Origin: Candidatus Delongbacteria bacterium
GTDB lineage: Bacteria > Delongbacteria > UBA4055
DNA length: 7,991 nt
Assembly: GCA_016938535.1 (NCBI GenBank)
Contig: JAFGUL010000027.1
Coordinates: 1 to 7,991, forward strand
Direction of reading: 5' to 3'
Part shown: positions 3,914-7,991 of the stretch, one piece after another
Position numbering within the stretch: position 1 is the stretch's first letter
How the letters are laid out: the number at the start of each line of letters is the position of its first letter
Notes under the pieces: model-generated
Told to the model about the DNA's origin: nothing
Database searches by the model: none
What the model saw: only the letters and a program-made list of their open reading frames with translations
Made by a program: the position numbers and the translations under genes

Positions 3914-4531
3914 ATGGAAAAAAAACTCCAGGAATTGACAGAAAAGATCTATTCGGAGGGCGTTGAAAAGGCCAGATCCGAGGCCGAGAATATCCTCAAA
4001 GACGCCGAAAAGAAAGCCGGATCCATCATCGCCAAAGCGAATGAGGAAAGAGATCAGATCATCGAAACAGCAAAGAAAAGATCGGAAGAAATAATCAGGA
4101 ACGGACAGTCGGAAATGAAACTTGCATCAAATCAGGCTGTAAGCGAAGTAAAGCAGAAACTTACAGATATCGTGACCTCAAAAGCTGTGTCTGAAAGTGT
4201 CTCTCCCGCCGTGTCGGATAAGGAATTTATCAAAAAGATAATCGAGACAGCAGTAAAGAACTTCTTTTCCGAAGGTGCTTCCGGAATGGATCTTGAACTT
4301 ACTCTTCCAGGATCCGAAAAGAATGAGCTCGCAGAATATTTTAAAGCAAAGGCTAAAAGTCTTCTTGACGGAGGACTGAATATAATCACTGATCCTGAAA
4401 TGGAAAGCGGATTTAAGATCGGACCGGCTGACGGAAGCTATAAACTCAGCTTTACCGAAAGCGATTTTATCAATTTCTTCAAGAATTACATGAGACCTAA
4501 AACTACAGAGTTATTGTTCGGAGGAAAATAA
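3914..4531 (+). CDS. atpE: V/A-type ATPase subunit E (peripheral stalk)
   Basis: This 205-aa protein has the subunit E layout. Residues 1 to about 75 form a long charged alpha-helix or coiled coil rich in E, K and A (for example EKARSEAENILKDAEKKAG). A globular C-terminal half follows (about 95-205) and ends TTELLFGGK. Subunit E pairs with G/H-type helices as a peripheral stalk that holds the A3B3 head against the membrane sector. No signal or membrane segment is present, as expected for a cytosolic stalk. GGAGA at 3900-3904 lies 9 nt before the ATG. It is the first gene of the operon, and its stop shares one base with the DUF2764 start (TAATG). Length is normal for the family. Confidence 0.9.
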   Translation: MEKKLQELTEKIYSEGVEKARSEAENILKDAEKKAGSIIAKANEERDQIIETAKKRSEEIIRNGQSEMKLASNQAVSEVKQKLTDIVTSKAVSESVSPAVSDKEFIKKIIETAVKNFFSEGASGMDLELTLPGSEKNELAEYFKAKAKSLLDGGLNIITDPEMESGFKIGPADGSYKLSFTESDFINFFKNYMRPKTTELLFGGK

Positions 4532-5352
4532 TGTCCCGAAAATACTATTGTCTTGTGGCGGGACTGCCGAATATTACGCTCGAGGATTCAAAGCTTTCGT
4601 ACGGTTCTGAAGATTTTCTGGGTGATCTGAAAGAATTTATTCATCCGGACGATTACAGGTATTTCAAATTCTTTAAATTCAGGATAGACAACGAGAATAT
4701 TTACAAAGCTCTTGTGGCTCACGAGCACGAATTTCTGCCCGGCGGAAATTTCAGCCCCGAAGATATTGAAGAAATTCTGGACGAGCCTGTTAAAGCGGAA
4801 GGATATATCAGAGAGTTCATCGAAGAGTTCAGGTCTGAAGAGTTCGATAAGGAAGTCGACAAGAAACGGATGACAGAGCTATATTACAGCTACATTACGG
4901 ATCACGAGAATTCTTTTGCCAACAGATGGTTCAATCTTGAACTGAATATGCAGAATATTTTCGCGGCTCTTACTGCAAGAAAGTTCGGCATGTCCGCAGA
5001 AGAGGAAATAATCAATTTGAACGAAGTATCGGAGGCTCTGCTCAAAAGCGGATCGAGAGATTTCGGGCTGACGGGAGAATTCGAGCACATTGATAAACTG
5101 ATCTCGATATTTGAAACGGAAGATCTTGTCAGGCGCGAAAAAGAAATTGATCTGTTCAAATGGGAATGGCTGAACGACAACACTTTTTTCAACTATTTCA
5201 CGATCGAACAGCTGATCAGCTATTATATAAAGCTCCGTATGATCGAAAGGTGGATCACTCTTGATCCCGCAACAGGAAAAGAGCTTTTTGAAAAGTTTAC
5301 GCAGGAAATGCTTCAGGGTTACGAAATACCCGAAGAATTCGAGCAAAAATAA
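4531..5352 (+). CDS. DUF2764 family protein of the V-type ATPase operon
   Basis: This 273-aa protein begins MSRKYYCLVAGLPNI, the typical YY-x-LVAxLP start of the DUF2764 family, which is known almost only from V-type ATPase operons between atpE and atpA. It is acidic, largely helical and soluble, with no nucleotide-binding motif. Its role is unproven. Because no subunit C (AtpC, NtpC) gene lies beside E, A and B here, it may act as a subunit C-like connector between rotor stalk and membrane ring; this is inference from context. GGAGG at 4520-4524 sits 6 nt before the ATG, and the start shares one base with the atpE stop, so translation is coupled. A 22-nt gap follows before atpA. Confidence 0.85.
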   Translation: MSRKYYCLVAGLPNITLEDSKLSYGSEDFLGDLKEFIHPDDYRYFKFFKFRIDNENIYKALVAHEHEFLPGGNFSPEDIEEILDEPVKAEGYIREFIEEFRSEEFDKEVDKKRMTELYYSYITDHENSFANRWFNLELNMQNIFAALTARKFGMSAEEEIINLNEVSEALLKSGSRDFGLTGEFEHIDKLISIFETEDLVRREKEIDLFKWEWLNDNTFFNYFTIEQLISYYIKLRMIERWITLDPATGKELFEKFTQEMLQGYEIPEEFEQK

Positions 5353-5374
5353 ATTATAATAAAAAGGGTAAAAG

Positions 5375-7132
5375 ATGGCCACAAAAGGAAAAGTAACAGG
5401 AATCATCGCCAATCTTGTGATCGTAGAGGCTGACGGACCCGTCTCCCAGAATGAGATCTGCTTTATCAATCTCGAGGGGGTCGATCTGATGGCCGAAGTC
5501 ATCAAGGTTCTGGGCAACAAAGCCTCCACCCAGGTTTTTGAAAGCACAAGAGGCCTGAAAGTCGGGGCGGATGTAAGATTCATGTCCCACATGCTTGAAG
5601 TTACGCTGGGCCCGGGCATACTTTCAAAAAACTATGACGGTCTTCAGAACGACCTCAACAAAATGGACGGCGTGTTCCTGAAAAGGGGAGAATACACCGA
5701 TCCTATCGATCCTGAAGCTGAATGGGAGTTCACCCCGATCGCAAAAGCAGGAGAAAAAGTTGAAGCCGGAAGCTGGCTCGGTGAAGTGATCGAAGGGTGG
5801 ATGCCGCATAAGATCATGGTGCCTTTCAAATTCGAAGGACATTTTACAGTCAAGAGCGTTGTAGAAAAAGGTAAATACAGGACCAAAGACACGATCGCTG
5901 TACTTACAGATTCCAAAGGTAAGGATATCGAAGTGTCGATGATGCAGAAATGGCCTGTAAAAGTGCCGATCAGGGCGTACAGGGAAAAACCGAGACCGTT
6001 CAAGATAATGGAGACCGGCGTAAGGACGATGGATACATTAAACCCGCTCGCCGAAGGCGGAACAGGATTCGTACCGGGGCCGTTCGGCTGCGGAAAAACA
6101 GTGCTCCAGCACGCTGTGTCGCAGCAGGCTGAAGCTGACATGATCATCGTTACAGCCTGCGGAGAAAGGGCGAACGAGGTGGTCGAGATATTCACCGAGT
6201 TCCCGGAGCTTGAAGACCCGAGAACAGGCAGAAAACTGATGGAAAGGACCACTATTATCTGTAACACTTCAAACATGCCTGTTGCAGCCAGGGAAGCTTC
6301 GGTTTACACGGGAATGACCATCGCCGAATACTACAGATCCATGGGGCTCAAGATACTTCTTCTTGCCGACTCGACTTCAAGATGGGCTCAGGCTCTGAGA
6401 GAAATGTCTAACAGGATGGAGGAGCTTCCCGGACCGGACGCTTTCCCGATGGACCTTCCGGCTATTATATCGAACTTCTACGCAAGAGCGGGATTTGTTT
6501 ACCTCAATAACGGCGAATCAGGATCGATAACATTCCTCGGAACTGTATCACCTGCCGGCGGAAACCTGAAGGAGCCTGTAACAGAGTCCACGAAAAAAGC
6601 GGCGAGATGTTTTTACGCGCTTAATCAGGACAGGGCGGACAGTAAAAGATATCCTGCAGTTGATCCTATAGATTCATACTCGAAATACCTTGAATATCCC
6701 GAGATACAGGAATATCTCAAGAAGAACATCGCCGAAGACTGGGTTGAAAATATTACTCTTACAAAAGATATTCTTTTAAGAGGTAAAGAGGCGTCCGAGC
6801 AGATCAATATTCTTGGTGATGACGGAGTTCCTATTGAGTACCATGAAAGATTCTGGAAGGCAGAAGTTATAGATTTCGTGATCCTTCAGCAGGACGCATT
6901 TGATGATATAGACAAATCAACCTCGTTCGAAAGGCAGAAATTCATGCTTGAACAGGTACTTAAAATTTATCACACGAAATTCAGATTCGAGTCTTTCGAG
7001 GAGGTAAATCCCTACTTCAAGGCTGTGATCAATCTTTTCAAGCAGATGAACTATTCAGAATTCGAATCGGAGAAATTCAACGGATATCTGAAAGAAATAG
7101 AAGAAAAAATTAATGAAAGAAAGGCGGAATAA
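5375..7132 (+). CDS. atpA: V/A-type ATPase catalytic subunit A
   Basis: The protein is 585 aa, full length for the family. After an N-terminal beta-barrel (about 1-75), a long insert at about 110-185 (the 'non-homologous region' that sets V/A-type A subunits apart from F-type beta) precedes the nucleotide-binding domain. The Walker A P-loop is G235-PFGCG-K241-T242. G-E264-R carries the catalytic glutamate. LKILLLAD332 is the Walker B strand, and VSPAGGNLKEPVT follows as in other A subunits. The C-terminal helical domain starts near 440. It hydrolyses or makes ATP in the A3B3 head. AAAGGG (5363-5368) is 6 nt before the ATG. The stop overlaps the atpB start by one base. All key catalytic residues are present. 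Whether the enzyme pumps H+ or Na+ cannot be judged without the K and I subunits. Confidence 0.97.
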   Translation: MATKGKVTGIIANLVIVEADGPVSQNEICFINLEGVDLMAEVIKVLGNKASTQVFESTRGLKVGADVRFMSHMLEVTLGPGILSKNYDGLQNDLNKMDGVFLKRGEYTDPIDPEAEWEFTPIAKAGEKVEAGSWLGEVIEGWMPHKIMVPFKFEGHFTVKSVVEKGKYRTKDTIAVLTDSKGKDIEVSMMQKWPVKVPIRAYREKPRPFKIMETGVRTMDTLNPLAEGGTGFVPGPFGCGKTVLQHAVSQQAEADMIIVTACGERANEVVEIFTEFPELEDPRTGRKLMERTTIICNTSNMPVAAREASVYTGMTIAEYYRSMGLKILLLADSTSRWAQALREMSNRMEELPGPDAFPMDLPAIISNFYARAGFVYLNNGESGSITFLGTVSPAGGNLKEPVTESTKKAARCFYALNQDRADSKRYPAVDPIDSYSKYLEYPEIQEYLKKNIAEDWVENITLTKDILLRGKEASEQINILGDDGVPIEYHERFWKAEVIDFVILQQDAFDDIDKSTSFERQKFMLEQVLKIYHTKFRFESFEEVNPYFKAVINLFKQMNYSEFESEKFNGYLKEIEEKINERKAE

Positions 7133-7991
7133 TGGAAACTGCAGCTTTTCAGAAGATATATACTAAAATAACCCAGATCACCAAAGCTACATGTTCGTTA
7201 AAAGCTCAGGGAGTGGGTTATGAAGAGATCGCTACGGTCAACGGCAGGCTCGCGCAGGTCGTTAAGATCCAGGGCGATGATATTACCTTACAGATCTTTT
7301 CGGGAACAGAAGGTATCCCGACCAACGCAGAGGTCGTTTTCATGGGCAAAGCGCCGACCATCAAACTTTCGGACGAACTTGCCGGCAGATTCTTTAATGC
7401 ATACGGTGATCCGATAGACGGCGGACCGGCTGTTGAAGGAAGGGAGGTCGAGATCGGCGGACCTTCGGTAAACCCGGTAAGAAGAAAGCAGCCTTCAGAG
7501 CTGATCCCTACGGGTATCGCGGGTATTGACCTTAACAACACGCTGGTAACAGGGCAGAAGATACCTTTCTTCGCAGATCCCGATCAGCCGTTCAATCAGG
7601 TTATGGCGATGGTGGCTTTAAGGGCGAAAGCGGATAAGATCATCCTTGGCGGCATGGGTCTTTCGAACGACGATTATCTGTTCTTTAAGAATGTGTTCGA
7701 CAACGCGGGAGCTTTGGACAGGATCATCAGCTTTATAAACACAACGGAAAATCCCCCCGTGGAAAGACTTCTTATTCCCGATATGGCATTGACAGCGGCT
7801 GAATATTTCGCGCACGAAAAACATCAGAAAGTTCTTGTGCTTCTTACTGACATGACTCTTTACGCTGATGCTCTCTCGATCGTGTCTAACCGTATGGACC
7901 AGATACCTTCTAAGGACAGTATGCCCGGTTCGCTCTACTCCGACCTCGCGAAACTGTATGAGAAGGCTGTTCAGTTCCCCGAAGGCGGATC
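7132..7991 (+). CDS. atpB: V/A-type ATPase subunit B, 3' end beyond window
   Basis: The ATG shares one base with the atpA stop (TAATG), and an AAAGG lies about 8 nt upstream. The frame stays open for 286 codons to the window edge; B subunits are about 430-460 aa, so roughly the last third is missing. It starts METAAFQKIYTKITQ, then has the beta-barrel (to about 75) and the domain DELAGRFFNAYGDPIDGG (81-98). The stretch FFADPDQPFNQ (about 146-156) stands where A subunits have a P-loop and lacks the GxxxxGKT pattern, as expected for the regulatory, non-catalytic subunit. The segment VLVLLTDMTLYADAL matches the B-subunit Walker B-like strand. Together with AtpA it forms the hexameric head. Confidence 0.95.
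   Translation, partial: METAAFQKIYTKITQITKATCSLKAQGVGYEEIATVNGRLAQVVKIQGDDITLQIFSGTEGIPTNAEVVFMGKAPTIKLSDELAGRFFNAYGDPIDGGPAVEGREVEIGGPSVNPVRRKQPSELIPTGIAGIDLNNTLVTGQKIPFFADPDQPFNQVMAMVALRAKADKIILGGMGLSNDDYLFFKNVFDNAGALDRIISFINTTENPPVERLLIPDMALTAAEYFAHEKHQKVLVLLTDMTLYADALSIVSNRMDQIPSKDSMPGSLYSDLAKLYEKAVQFPEGG

Noticed and set aside
4879..6276. Long minus-strand ORFs opposite the DUF2764 gene and atpA (4879-5619, 5644-6276)
   Set aside because: They lie opposite well-supported conserved genes, lack recognisable domains, and overlap key coding motifs, so they are shadows.

Overview
The window joins an accessory region (about 1-3050) to a conserved housekeeping region (about 3100-7991). The right half is the front of a V/A-type ATPase operon in the order atpE - DUF2764 - atpA - atpB, cut off inside atpB. 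From general knowledge, this E-DUF2764-A-B order is typical of Bacteroidota, Chlamydiae, spirochaetes and FCB-related candidate phyla. Many starts here have strong GGAGG-type ribosome binding sites, and several promoters look like ordinary sigma-70 sites (TTGATT/TATATT, TTGACA). Both fit classical Bacteroidota poorly, so an FCB-group candidate lineage is a reasonable guess, but only a guess.

Layout. At 1-448 on the minus strand lies the 5' end of a secreted-protein gene whose signal peptide and body are in different frames. Next come three copies of a roughly 300-bp repeat (518-818, 1692-1990, 2756-3047), all in the same orientation. Each copy is a complete miniature gene: conserved leader with a probable promoter, AAGGAG ribosome binding site, a 38-39-codon ORF for a basic peptide, and a GC-hairpin/T6 terminator. 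Between copies 1 and 2 is a two-gene cassette: an AbiEii-like nucleotidyltransferase and an 86-aa helical partner, overlapping by ATGA. Between copies 2 and 3 is a second two-gene cassette: a minimal nucleotidyltransferase (MntA-like antitoxin) and a HEPN ribonuclease (HepT-like toxin). Each cassette has its own sigma-70-like promoter just after the preceding repeat's terminator, and its last stop codon lies only 3 or 11 nt before the next repeat.

Copy 3 ends directly against a DUF6901-like gene of unknown function (3106-3813). Its probable start is a TTG behind a GGGAGG site. A TTGACA-type promoter in the 100-nt gap after it probably drives the ATPase operon.

How the genes work together. 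AtpA and AtpB form the catalytic head of the rotary ATPase, and AtpE is a peripheral stalk. The DUF2764 protein is an operon member of unproven role, possibly replacing the subunit C that is absent from this part of the operon. In the accessory half, the nucleotidyltransferase pairs look like toxin-antitoxin or defence modules. The repeated mini-gene is the most novel item: it looks like a selected, multi-copy small-protein gene whose copies punctuate toxin-antitoxin cassettes.
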